Below, one piece after another: positions 1 to 11,900 of a DNA stretch of 64,000 bases. Position numbers and translations under genes: made by a program. Location of the stretch: positions 868,001-932,000 of the forward strand of contig NW_026570225.1 of NCBI RefSeq assembly GCF_019649055.1, given 5' to 3'. This DNA comes from Paramacrobiotus metropolitanus. Taxonomy: Eukaryota; Tardigrada; Eutardigrada; Parachela; Macrobiotidae. The notes under the pieces were generated by a model. The model saw only the letters and a list, made by a program, of their open reading frames with translations. It was not told the DNA's origin and ran no database searches. Every line of letters starts with the position of its first letter. The first letter of the stretch is position 1.

Positions 1-382
1 GATTCATATACGTAGCCAGTAGCCATATCTTCTTTGTATATATAATTAAGCCAGCAGTCGATCTCAACTTTGCCAAAACCGGTATTTTATATCGAAAAAA
101 TTTAAATCTTGAAACTTTTATTAGACAGACCCATGTTCCTAACTACTACTTTGTCAACAATGTTGTCATGAGACGTATTCAAAGCGGATCTCCTATTCAA
201 CGAGATTCGTGGAGAACAGTTGCGCGTTACGGCGTACGTACTAGTTTGACCGATCTATTAAGCGAGTTTTACTGTCAGTAATACAGTTTTCAAAAACTGC
301 TAATGCAAAAAATGCCTATAATTTTTACGACGTGCTGGGATCTTGATGATAATATTATACTATTGTTTTACGTTGACTGCAG
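1..382 (+). other. Intron (or upstream sequence) 5' of the first visible SARM1 exon
   Basis: AT-rich sequence with no open frame I can support. It ends in a splice acceptor (ctgcag, AG at 381-382) directly before coding sequence that continues the SARM1 frame, so it is most simply the intron preceding the first visible exon. The 5' exons of the gene lie outside the window. Confidence 0.6.
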
Positions 383-3300
383 AATCCAGATGGCACAGTA
401 CAGAGCATCACGTACAGCAATGCCGGTGGAGGAAATCCTCTTCCCAGTCAGAAGCGTTCCATTAGCGGTCTGATGGAGGAATTACGCGGCACACCCAGTG
501 CTCTGGAGAATCAGGTGCGCAGCACACTGAAGCAGATGGTAGAAATGATGGAGGAGCAGACCACAATCACTCCGATGCTAAAGAATAAACTGGAGAACGA
601 CGGCGTCGTTGACCTTCTCATTGAGAACGTCGATTCCCAAGACCAGGAAGTCAGCATGCTGTCTGCCAAAATGTTGGACAAATGCATGAATACCGATGCC
701 AGAGAAAGATTGTTGAAACGGGGGATCGACGGCATTGTCAGAGTAGGTCCTTTTTATTTCCATTAATTTATAATTATGGAAAAAATATTGCATTGTGACT
801 TGTAATGGTGATTTAAATTCGTTAAATACTTTACAAAAGGCTTTATTAAGCTGATTTTTTAAGTAGTTCATTTCTGAGAAACAATATAGTCATTTCTTTG
901 AATTGCAAAGTAACAGAACCTTTCCATCGTCATATGGTTTTAATTAATAAACTAACATAAAACGTGGGTTTTCCTCTTTTTTTTGTGGTGTGAGTCTTTG
1001 AGCTCGTCATGTCGAGTTTAGATTTGTTTCGTAAATACTCGGCCTATTTGCCTGCTTCAACTTGTGTGACTGTTAAATTGCTAATACTTATGTAAATGAG
1101 CAGTGGTGCTGTTCTACGGTGCGACAAGGTTTACTATAAATATAGGTTGCTACGATCAAAGGAAATCCCGAATCGCGGCGAGCCGGTGCTGGATTGCTTG
1201 AAAAGATTTTGAACAATTCAGAAGCAGCATGCACGGAAGTGGTCAATCACGGGGGTCTGGACGCCGTATTGGAGGCGTGCAAGAGTACCGATGTGGAAAC
1301 ACAGCGTTCTTCCGCGTTGGCACTGCTAAACCTCTCTCTGTACGGTGGTCAATTCAATCAGCACCGGATGATCAAGCAACGCGCTCAAGGTGGGTAAATT
1401 CAATGTTTTGTTGAGTCTGTATTCAGTACTTTGAACAACAGGAAATGTTTTTGGCAGATTGGCTGTTCCCACTGGCATTTGGCCAGCAAGATCAGACAAC
1501 AAAATATTTCGCCTGCTTATGCGTGGGATCATTAATCGCCAATAAAGAACTGGAAGCCGCCGTAATTAAATCTGGCACACTGGACCTGGTGAATGACTTT
1601 GTGACGGAGAATAGTCCCGAGGAATTCGCCAGTAAGTATGCCGAGCAGCTAGATGCTAAACAGTCGCGGGATATCATCATCCGTTTGATGCCGATTTTGG
1701 AAAGCCGCATCGCCGAAGCCCAGCAGCTGGCGGCGTTTCATTTCGCTACGGAGGCCTACGCGCGCAAGAAGAGAAATGAGCTTAAGGTAAACCTTTTCTC
1801 CATTTTCAAGAAATTTATTTAAGGTATGAAAGTGTGAAACCTAACTTGCTGTGTCCAATACAGATCTTCCGTGAAGTGGGAGCCGTAGAACATTTGAAAA
1901 ATTGCGCCAGTTCGCCAAATGACGTTGCCAGTAGATTAGCCGGCGAAGCATTGGCTGTGCTGGGCGAAATGATACCTCATCGGCTATCGCAACAAGTTCC
2001 TCTTTGGACAGTGCCGGACGTGAAACAATGGTTGCAGCAGGTAGCCGATAACGATACTGACCGTTATACATGAATTAACCATGACTAAGTAAATTAGTTT
2101 TTTTCAGGTTGGTTATTCGTCCGTCGCGAAGACCTTTGTTGAGAAAGAAGTGGACGGTGACCTTCTTCTGCAACTGACCGAACAGACCTTACGGGATGAT
2201 CTTAATATGCACAGCCGAATATTGCGTCAGCGATTTTTGCGTGACCTGTTACAACTGAAACGCATATCGGATTACACAAGTTGTGATCCGTTTAATATTC
2301 ACTCGCTGCTCCTGCAAATCGGACCTGAGTATGCACAGTATACTTACAATCTGTTGAAAGCCGGTGTTGATCCCTCTGTGTTTCCCTTTGTCAATGATGA
2401 TCATCTGAAAAATGACGCCTGGATCGAAAATGGCGTACACCGTGCCAAAATTCTGGATGCCATTGGCAAGCGACGTAGTTTAGAAAAAGGGGCGGTGATG
2501 GAAGTCAGATCGGAGAATGATGTGTTCATAAGCTATCGACGCGCAACTGGATCTCAGCTAGCGAGGTAGACATCCGATTTGCGGAAACCAAATTCAGGAA
2601 ATCGGTTCTGTTTTTTATAGAATAGGCGTTTTTGTTGCTTGTAGCCTTCTAAAAGTGCATCTGCAGCTGCGTGGTTTCTCCGTTTTTATCGATATTGACA
2701 AGCTGGATGCCGGCGCGTTCGACCAAAAATTAATTGACAGTGTGCGTTTGGCAAAACATTTCGTTCTCATTCTCTCACCAAATGCTTTGGACCGATGTAT
2801 CAATGACGCAGAACGAAAAGATTGGATACATCGAGTAAGACGATTACAAGTTTTGTAGCAGCAATGGGAAGTACACAGACCGGTAGTAAATTATAGTTCT
2901 ATATTATGAAAACAGTTCAAGTTAGTGACTTTTAAAGGGCGTATAGTATTGACCAGTTTGTCGTCGTTGATACGCGGCGTAGTACGGTAGTTACTTGCGG
3001 ATTGCGTAGTTGCATTACTTCTGTTTACGAGAACTTATTTCAGTCACCCTTGGTGGCAGAGTAGTGAACTTTTTAAGGGTCTAATTAAAACGAAGGCGAA
3101 CAAAAAAAGTAAACTGAAATGGCTATTACGGACGTTAGAGTAAACTGCAGGACAATTCAGACATAATTGTTAAAGCTTGTGTGAGGAGTGATGACATCTT
3201 ACTTTTTCGTAGGAAATTTCAGCTGCATTGTCGTATAAATGCAATATCGTCCCGATAACTGACCCCTCATTCATCTGGCCCAATCCGGATGCTCTCCCGG

Positions 3301-3542
3301 AAGACATGCGGTCTGTATGCAAATTCAACGGTATTCGTTGGATACACGATTATCAGGATGCTTGTGTCGATAAGCTGGAGCGCTTCCTCCGCGGTGACCT
3401 TAACCTGAAAGCGGGTCACTCGCCAGTGGCCACCAGTCAAACGGGTGCGGGAACTGCCGGCCAGATCTCCTCTTCCTCCGCTCAATCCCCGCTGCCCTCC
3501 TCTGGCACCCCGGCGCTTTCCTACCATGGCTCTGCATTCTGA
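383..3542 (+). CDS. SARM1: SARM1 (ARM-SAM-SAM-TIR NAD+ hydrolase), 5' end outside window
   Basis: Exons 383-742, 1146-1389, 1458-1786, 1864-2040, 2108-2565, 2645-2834 and 3213-3542 give 695 residues ending in a stop; the N-terminus is missing. In order: armadillo repeats (about 1-350, with WLFPLAF and a KSGTLDLV-type repeat), two SAM domains (about 355-425, containing [10 protein letters not shown], and about 432-494, containing [10 protein letters not shown]), and a TIR domain from about 510 ([15 protein letters not shown], then [14 protein letters not shown], then [11 protein letters not shown]). The WxxxE motif carrying the catalytic glutamate of SARM1-type TIR NADases is present: WIHR ends exon 6 and E opens exon 7. 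The family cleaves NAD+ in injured axons and is the TIR-1/dSarm innate-immune adaptor in invertebrates. A Ser/Pro-rich tail of about 50 residues follows the TIR domain. Identification is very secure; exon edges were set by frame and GT/AG. Confidence 0.95.
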
Positions 3543-4116
3543 GCATGCTATATAAGTGCCCTAGTTTGCTATTTCGACTGCTGCACGGTCCGATCCTGTT
3601 TGTCTTTTTGCTCGATACAAACATTCACACTTGTCGACGTCATTGTTGAACGTATTTCTGGTATAATCAATGTAGTTGATCATGAGCTATTAGCAGAAAA
3701 CGTTAACGCTACTGCAGAGCACGGTAAAAAATTAAATATTAATTTAATACGTGTCAAGCATACTGTACAAGTCACCCAAATTCAGCTTCAAACTTTCAAT
3801 CTTCAGTACAAAAAAATAAGGGTAAACCGGTAAAGGAACCGGAACTAGAAGCTTCAGGCTACTGAAAGAAAGATGCTCATAACAAATACAGTAACGAATT
3901 AAAATCACCTAATTTGTATTTATGTATAGTATACGGTAAAGGCGTCAATTACAAGATTTAATCTAAACAATTGTAAATCATGTACATATAACTCAACCAC
4001 AGACAACATTTGGTTAAAACACGGAACGCAATAAAAAAGAGTACACAATCAGATCGTCACTCCAGGTATCGACCAATCTATACAATCACCGACGACCAGC
4101 ACCCCAACACCCTGCA
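3543..4116. other. Intergenic, convergent 3' ends of SARM1 and BORCS8
   Basis: AT-rich sequence between two genes that face each other. It should hold both 3' UTRs. An ATTAAA variant poly(A) signal can be read near 3730 on the + strand, but I saw no clean AATAAA for either gene. There is no supported coding sequence. Confidence 0.5.
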
Positions 4117-4692
4117 CTACGGTGCGGGAGACACTTTGAGATCGTGGGAAACACTGCGCGACACCGATGATCCAGGTGATGTCCCACCACCGGACGCGGT
4201 TTCCGCTTGGAGACCGTGAAGAGTTCGACTTGCCTTGATGGCGGCTGGTGAGCGCGGCAAGCGACTGCTGCGATCCGCGATATCCACCGACATCGATCCG
4301 GGCGTCAATTTGCTTCCGCCCGCGCGTCCCCGTTGCTGGATTTCCGCGTTCATGCTGCGTGTCTTCTCGTACTGGATTTGCTGTGCATGGAAAATGGAAT
4401 TTTTCATCATGTCGTGCACGGAGGCGAAGTGTTTGCGACTGTCCAGGAGGCCCTTCGTCGCGTTCAGCGTCAGCTCCATATCGTAGCAGGCGCCCTGCAG
4501 TTGCTGTAGCTGCTGGGACGCTTCCATCTTCTTGGAGACCAGAAGAGGCATGGATTTGCGAACATGTTCTTGTATTCGGTATAAACCGAGGGATGGTTCG
4601 TTAAGAATGTTGTGCACGTTCTCCGATATCTTCTCCGCAACTTTACGCACTTTTCGGTCGAAATTGGGATCAAATTCTCCACCCGCTTGCAT
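4117..4692 (-). CDS. BORCS8: BORC complex subunit 8 (BORCS8/MEF2BNB homologue)
   Basis: A single uninterrupted frame of 191 residues on the minus strand. Residues 20-130 match the BORCS8 fold: the block reading LNEPSLGLYRIQEHVRKSMP is close to the human NEPSVALYRLQEHVRRSLP segment, followed by helical sequence including LLDSRKHF. In animals BORCS8 is one of eight subunits of BORC, the cytosolic complex that recruits Arl8 to lysosomes and drives their kinesin-dependent movement to the cell periphery. The human protein is about 119 residues; here a basic, Ser/Gly-rich tail of about 60 residues is added. It is intronless, unlike every other gene here. It is convergent with SARM1 and head-to-head with UTX, 1.2 kb away. 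Confidence 0.88.
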   Translation of the reverse strand: MQAGGEFDPNFDRKVRKVAEKISENVHNILNEPSLGLYRIQEHVRKSMPLLVSKKMEASQQLQQLQGACYDMELTLNATKGLLDSRKHFASVHDMMKNSIFHAQQIQYEKTRSMNAEIQQRGRAGGSKLTPGSMSVDIADRSSRLPRSPAAIKASRTLHGLQAETASGGGTSPGSSVSRSVSHDLKVSPAP

Positions 4693-5902
4693 GTTACGGC
4701 ATTAAACAATAATATGAATATCAGAATATCAAATTCAAAACTCAAAAACCCAAGTGATAAGTGAAGCTGTCACGTTTTAATAAATCCAGATTGGTTTTAT
4801 ACCGTAAAGACGTAAAACCACATGATTGTGTTATCAGACTACCAGGACAAGTTTATAACACGTTCATTGCTACCGTAAAGATACAGCGTGATTGGACAGT
4901 ACAAAACTGACTCAGAAGATCCACTAAAAAACTCAGAATTGCTGGATGACATCAACCGTTAGAGTAGGCTCTAGCCTCTAGGTGCAAATCTTGAAAGAAT
5001 GTAACTTGTTAACCTAACACTGCACAAAAATCCTGAAAAAAACTTCGATCGCCGCTGCGCGAACGAAAGGAGTTGAGCAGAGTAAGTACAGAGAAAGGTT
5101 CAAAAAACGAAGAATATGTTGTCGATTAATATGGCATTAGAAACCATATATTTCCTGCTCAGTTTCCTGTTCCAAATACAGAGCATGTACAACATGTGTT
5201 GTTGGTTTTTGTTTCCGCTTGACTGCTTGAGCTCTTTTCGAACGTTCTTGTAGTCTCCAGTAGAGCCCCCAAACAGTATACTGTACTGCCGTATACGGCA
5301 TACTGTACGGCACAACAGTACGTAACCGTAGTGAAAATTGGTACTGTAACGAAAGTGCCGTACGTAACCGTAAGTCAAAAACACGGTTTTACAATGGGCT
5401 TGCCGTATACGGTACTGCCGTATACGGTATACCGTACGGTCAATCCAGTTATTTCTGCCGTAACCGTACCGTAGCCGTAGGAGCCGTAAGGGGAAACCGT
5501 ACGTAGCCGTACAAAAATTTGTTACTGTTTGGGGGCTCTAGTCTCCAGATAAAAATTCCTTTTGCGACCTTTGCAGCTGCTTTTGGAACAGTCTGTTTTC
5601 GTTTGTTCCAGAACTTTTTTGCACCGTATAATGTTTATTACTTGTTATCTTGATTAATTGGACCTCTGGTTATAATTTCGTCTGTTATGCCAGTGGAATT
5701 CGAAAGCAGTCTGCAGTGGGTCGTTCATTGTTTTATTCTTCTTTATCCTGTGTGATTCTCCCTAGATTGCCATGCTAAGGCATGCTTTAATGTTTAGCAG
5801 ATAAGGCCCGGGAATCCATGTAAAAATTTAGCACGACTGTGTGCGCGAGCAAAGGATTTGGAAAACGTCGCTTACGAATTTCGGAATACTTATCGTTAGA
5901 GA
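4693..5902. other. Head-to-head intergenic region BORCS8/UTX, holding a MITE
   Basis: The 1.2 kb between the BORCS8 start (4692, minus) and the UTX start (5903, plus) must contain both promoters. Its main feature is the inserted transposable element at 5261-5540. I saw no reliable core promoter motif. An in-frame TAG at 5897-5899, just upstream of the UTX ATG, fixes the UTX start. Confidence 0.6.
5253..5548. mobile_element. hAT-type MITE, 280 bp, with 18 bp inverted ends and 8 bp target duplication
   Basis: The element proper is 5261-5540. Its ends are a perfect 18 bp terminal inverted repeat: tagagcccccaaacagta at 5261-5278 and its reverse complement at 5523-5540. It is flanked by an exact 8 bp direct repeat, gtctccag (5253-5260 and 5541-5548), read as the target-site duplication. 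That duplication fits the hAT preference nTnnnnAn. The interior has no open frame; it consists of reiterated palindromic cgtatacggta/ccgtac units. This makes it a non-autonomous element needing a transposase supplied from elsewhere. The undamaged ends suggest a recent insertion. Confidence 0.88.
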
Positions 5903-8900
5903 ATGTCTGTTGATCCGAGTTCGTGGATGGATCTGGTTCCTGGTGTCTCCGCAGACGATCAGCGACAGATTTCTCAGCTCGACAGGTACACAGGGACATT
6001 GTAAGGATCATAGCGAATTTATTGTATTTCTTGGCATTGTTTTATGTAGTCGACTGTACGATACTATCGACTGGACTAGCAAGGAAGGAGCCCACACTTT
6101 GGATCTAATCGGAAAGGTAGGATTGCACTCGAGTCTCGAGCCCTGCGCAAATTACAATGTTTCAATGTGAAACGTTACTTTGTTATTTTTTAATGGTAGT
6201 AATGGGCCGAACATTAGCCTTTTGTGAATCGACTCAGTTGTCTGTAATTCGGGTGGCTGTGATAATCGAATCATATTGATTTTATACCTTAGTTAGCTGG
6301 ATCCTTGTATTTTATTTTTATGCTGCCGTTTTTTAGGCGATTGCCCATTATAATAATATCCTTCTTCAAGAAGTCGAAAAAGCCAAAGCAGGAGGTTCTA
6401 GTCTGAGCGCAGCAACTCCGAGTGTGGATAATGAACGACGATTCAGTGCAAAAATCTTTTGCCGATTGGGTCATATGTATCTTCTGGTCCTGGAATGGGA
6501 GAAAGGTACAGGCACTACTCTAGAATCTAGAACGTGGTTCGAACGGTTGCTCCGAGGACCTGAGTTGCAGTTGTCGGCGGTCGTGCATTTTTAGTTTACT
6601 CAATTCCTGTATCGTATCGCATTTGTGTTTTTTTTTAATTGTAGGAGTAGCTTTGAATTGTAAGAGTTTCATCAAAGCAGTAGCATTGTTGATTGACTGG
6701 ACCGACTGGCCTTCACTGCTTTTCGCTTTTCAGTTTTCGCTAATAAAGTGTCCATTTGCAGCTTTGGCAGCGTATCAGACGTATTACGTGAGCAGCTGTC
6801 TATCTCGTACCGTAAGTTTCTTCGCAAGTTGGCAGGCTTCCCATCGGACTGGAGATTATTTCGATTTATCTGTAAAACGGTGAACCGGTGCTGTATGAAT
6901 CTCGTCTTCCTCGTTACAGGATACATATTTTTATTATGGATTGGGTCTCGTATATCAGCAACTGGAGTGCTATGTAGGGTAAGTGAAAACGGACAACTAG
7001 GGTAGTATTTGATTTACACCGTTAGGTGTGATTTGGAATTAACCAATGCAATGCAATTTTAATTTCGGTGTTCGTGACATGTCGTCTACGAATGCGTCAA
7101 GTTTGATCTGATACCGCACCGAAACTGGGCGATTGATGATTTTTCTGCATCTGCCATCCGGTGCATCGAGTGAAGTCCTGCGCTACAGATTAATAACTTC
7201 GGGCGAGCCGGTTGTGTTAATTTTTTACGGTTCTGTTAATAAAAAGCCATTCAATCAAGCTTATTTGCTTTTCTGAAGTTATCCGAAAAACGTAAAAAGA
7301 ACTTGTCTGGTTTATAATTTTACTTTTCTAAACCAAAAGGTTCAAGTTTCCGCGTGAATTGTGTTCGAAAGTGCAAAGCGTTTGTATACGGGTAATGCGC
7401 GAAGCGGTTACCTGAACTTTCCTCTGCATGGCTGACAGCCTTATAATAGTCTATCCGCTAATGAGTCGATAGATAGTATAGAAAAATCCGACCTTGGTTT
7501 CGATAACCATGTGTGGTCGCGTGGTGAACTGTAAATTCAGGAACGGCCTTTTTTAACGCTGAACCAAACAGTATACTTGTGCTCAGGTGGTGGCGTTTTT
7601 CCGGGTGTGTTTTTGTGTAAATGGAATTTTACAGTAATGCGTCGAATTAAGGGGCGCGTTTGCTCTCTGTTTTGAAAACGCTAATTCTATCTTTGACGCA
7701 ATGAAAAGCCGTCAAAAGAAAGAAATAGGATTGCTTCTTGAACATGAGCCTTGTGATTTGATTGGCGCGTAGGAATTGGTAAAAACGCTTTTCCGGGCAT
7801 CAAAATGACGTCTTGATCAGGTGGAGATGAGCGGAAATACCGTTTGGCTATCTTGGGAAATTAATTCATACAAAATCCACATTGGCGAGGAAAATGGATT
7901 GTACATAATTTGATTGAGCCAGTGGAAAATTGCGTAGGCTGCTTGCGACGAAAACAGTTGAGCGATACAGTGCGGGGGATGTGGGATAGTGATCGTGATC
8001 GCATGTGAACCGGTTTGCTGGTATATTTGAAGATACCTTGAATTCAGTCAAAAGATGCTCTCGCTGCGGCGCATGCCTCTGCCATGCTGTTTATGTGAAT
8101 GGTTGGCACATGTTGCAACTGCAGTCGCCTCCTATAACATGCAATGTGCTCGACTAATAACCGAGGCATCGGGGTTGTAGAAATCGACTGATAGGACTGC
8201 CTTGTTGTTGCTGCGGCTGCTTGCGGCCTGATTATCTGTACGCTTGGCGTTTGTAGTTCTTGACAGTCTTCCGCCTAAAACTCGGCATGGCCTGGTTAAG
8301 TTTCTTGCCCCGGAAACAGTACCTAGAGTACGTTACCATTTCGATTGCGCTCTAAATCTTATTGTTTTGATATGGGAGATTATTATCTTTTGTGGGAATT
8401 TATTGTGTTTTGAGGATTAACTGAAATTTTGCAAGGTAAACATAGCCGTTCCGTCGGATGGCATGAGGATAGTTTCCCTAAAATTTTGATATTTGAAATG
8501 TGTTTTGGTTGTGCCTTCTGCGTAGCTTGCTTCGTTATTCACAACTTTGTTAATGAATCATGATGGCAGACTGGCAGTAAATGAACTCTTACGTAATTGT
8601 GTGTGCTCTTTGTTTTTATGGAAATTTTGGAATGGTTACAGTTTGCAAGAATGGCTTATCAGAACTGCCTTGCGGAATTACACTTCGCTAGATTAAATGC
8701 TTCTTTGTGGGCTACTTGTTAAGTGTTACTGGATTCGGACGCATATATTTGTATATGTGGCCATATGCTGCAAAAATATTTTTGGGGTCCACTGGCGACT
8801 GTCTAGCGAGTCGCTAGAAGCGGTTACTTTTTATGCAGACTGTTTTTTTTTATGTCCTTAATTTTACACTCATCCCCTGAGTCGATTTTCAGTGAGGTAT

Positions 8901-11900
8901 TATTAATTTTGTAATTTCGTCCTAAACAGCTAATGTTGACAATATACATTGCGCTTATATCATATAAGGAGCATTTTATTGGCTTTCTGGCCAAATTAGT
9001 CTCATAAATAGAAGTTCGTATTGTTATTGTGTATCATTACGTTCATAAAAAACACCAAGCTTGGGTATTAGAAGTTTTATGAACGACTAGGTTTGGGACT
9101 TGGGAGTAGAAAAATCAGCTGCCGAATAAAACCCTCTACGGCATATGGTCACGAAGGTTGAAGAAAATTGGAGTCTTTTTTTCTCTCGTAAAACCGATTG
9201 CTTACAGTTTGTATTGCGTGGCCTAGTTTCGTCGTTATTTTTCACCGGCTAGCTGCGTGGCAAAAGTGCCGTTGCAGAACATTAAGGTATCGATTGAAAC
9301 TTGAGTATGTTTGCTGTTTTCTACATTTGGTCGGTATCATTCTGTGATTTTTTATACTCTGTTGTTGAGAATTATCAGGCCGCTGCGCTGTCAGCTTGCG
9401 ACTTCAAGTGTCGGGTTGGTCCAATTATTTATCTTATGGTTAGTTCGATAGTAGTTATGACATGAAGCAGTAATTGTAGCGATAAGTGTAAAAACTGTGA
9501 ATGTTATTTGGTTGCGGTATGCGTGACCGGTTTATCAGTTGAGGAATTTGAATCTTCGTAATAAGTTCCGTCCGAACAGATCAGCATTAAGCCTACTGTT
9601 ATTTTGTTGGTCATAAAGGAAGATGTGTCGAAAGTAAAATGCGTCGAAAGTAAAAGTCGAAAGTAGCATCCTTAGAAGTCATAAAAATATTAATTTAATA
9701 CTGATCTGTTCTGTGTGGCGATTAGTTATAGGATAAAAATGTAAAATATTCTGAGTGTTACAGGCTTTTGGAATTAAAAGTATGCTGAATAAAAACGTTT
9801 CAGCTACGTTTTTGTTTCAGTCAGTTTCGGTTTGCCGTTGAGAATTTGTTCGTTATTTCAGTAATGTTACCCTGACTGCATTATTGTTCTCATTGAAAAT
9901 AATATTATGATTAAACTGGATGGCACTGACCTCCAAATGTGTGCATTGTATATCGTTAAATAAGAAGCAGGTAGATATTGCCTAACATTGAAACAAGAAC
10001 TAAAACTTACGCACAAGACGTGGTAAAATATTTCTGGATGCATGTGATTGTGGACTAATACCGTGTGGTATTTCGCTGGCCGGCAGTATTACAGCTGTTT
10101 TTCAAGACCGCGATGTGGTTAATGAAAAGAGCGATGCACAATGCTGCTGCTGTCCCTACTTGTGTTGGATAAGACATGGAAAGTTGAAGCGCACGCTACT
10201 GAAAAGTGAATGAACTGTATTTGTATTTTTGTGCAAGTTGATAACGTGCTTATGTGAACCTCGATTACTCCAACATAAGCACACACATGTTACGGCGACC
10301 GTCCGAGGAAGGTGCGCCATATGCCTTTCGTAACCGTTTGTGATTCATGTCTATTATTTTTAATAATTGAATGATTGTAAACAAAGAGGTGTGGACAAAT
10401 TTGGCATTAAAAATTAGTCGACCTCACAGCACCTTTGAGCATTTGTAGCGTAGTCGCGATCGGCCTCACCTTGGTCGTCCGTCTGATTGGCCAGAGGGTT
10501 CGTCATCGTGACCACAGTCGCTGATAAGAAGCGTTTAAGCAAGCGACATAACATCCGCTGTGTTCCACCCGGGTTTTTATCCGATTTGTAGTGTGAAACC
10601 ACAATCGCCGAGCGTATGCACAGTTGCACACTAAGGGTTTTGGTATACTTGGGTGGTGATTTGTTTTATTGGACGAAGATAGTCGGTTGCCGGTAAAACG
10701 TTCCCGCGATGACGCGTTTAGTCGTTCTTTAGGAGCCGGTGTTTGCATTCTTCCGGTTTAGTTGTGACGTTTCTAGACGCCTACTCCAGTTCCGGAATGT
10801 GTTGTTTTACGTTTGTTTGTTAATTATATAAAATTTATCCTGGGATTGTTTTTCGACATCTTTCTGATGGAAAATTTGGGAATGGCTGCTTTTTGTTCTT
10901 CGTAAGTTAGTAGGAAGTCGGGTTCGCATGTTAATAGAGAGTTAGACACTAGAATTTGTAGGATTTGTAGTATTTAATTTTGTTACATGATTTAGAAGAT
11001 TGGCTTTAGATACGCAGTTTTAGGGATGGATTGTTGGCGTAAATTGGAAAAATGTGAACTTCTGCAGAATTTTACTTACGTTGGCGAAATGATTTGATTT
11101 GATTTACTAGATATCGATTTATTTACTATTTTTTATCAGTACTGGAGTACCTTGCTGGACACTGTCGTAGCAAAAATAGCCGGAATTTTATGGCATATGT
11201 ACTCAGTGACCGGGATAGTTACTGGGGCGTGAGAAATCAAAGGTGCACGTTCCGCGTTTTTTGCTTTGTAAAGTTGTGCTCTTCCGAAACTGCCTTTGAG
11301 AAATTAGGATGTGACACTAGTGTCCTCTCCATATCAAACAGCGTTATCAGTCCGTGCTTTCCTGCTGATTTCGCAATGGAATTGTCGTAGCAAAAATACT
11401 CACGTTACTACGAAAACTAGTGCTTGCACTTAAGAGTGCTTGCAGTTTTTTGTTTTGTCGCTAATTAAATTTTAATCGTAAAGTGTATCCATTGTTTTGG
11501 TTTTCCCAATGTGAATAATTTCTTAAAAAACGTATCTGTACGAGTAATTACGGCTGACGTTGCCCACGGATGTATTACAAGCAATGAGTACAAATTTGAC
11601 TATGTACTTGCACAGGTGTAGACTCCGTATAATTTGTTTTGCATGGAATTTGAACTGTAATTGTGTGTCTAGTTGCGTTCGTGTAGATAACCGTATCCAT
11701 GTGGAAAAGTGCATCTTCTATTTTGATAGAATAGCCCTGATCACGATCGGTGTTCACACATCTCTTCGTGTTTAGCGTTTCGGCAGTAATTATAATATTT
11801 AACCAGAGGCTCGGCTGAGCGTGGCGCATTGAGCATAGTATGATTTGACCTGAATTATGGTTGTAAATATATGCCGGAAAAGTGAATGTATAGACGCTGA

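Noticed and set aside
6530-6550. GGTTCGAAC-like word, possible tRNA B box
   Set aside because: It lies within the UTX intron after exon 3, without a matching A box or acceptor stem. Other such words in the window also failed.
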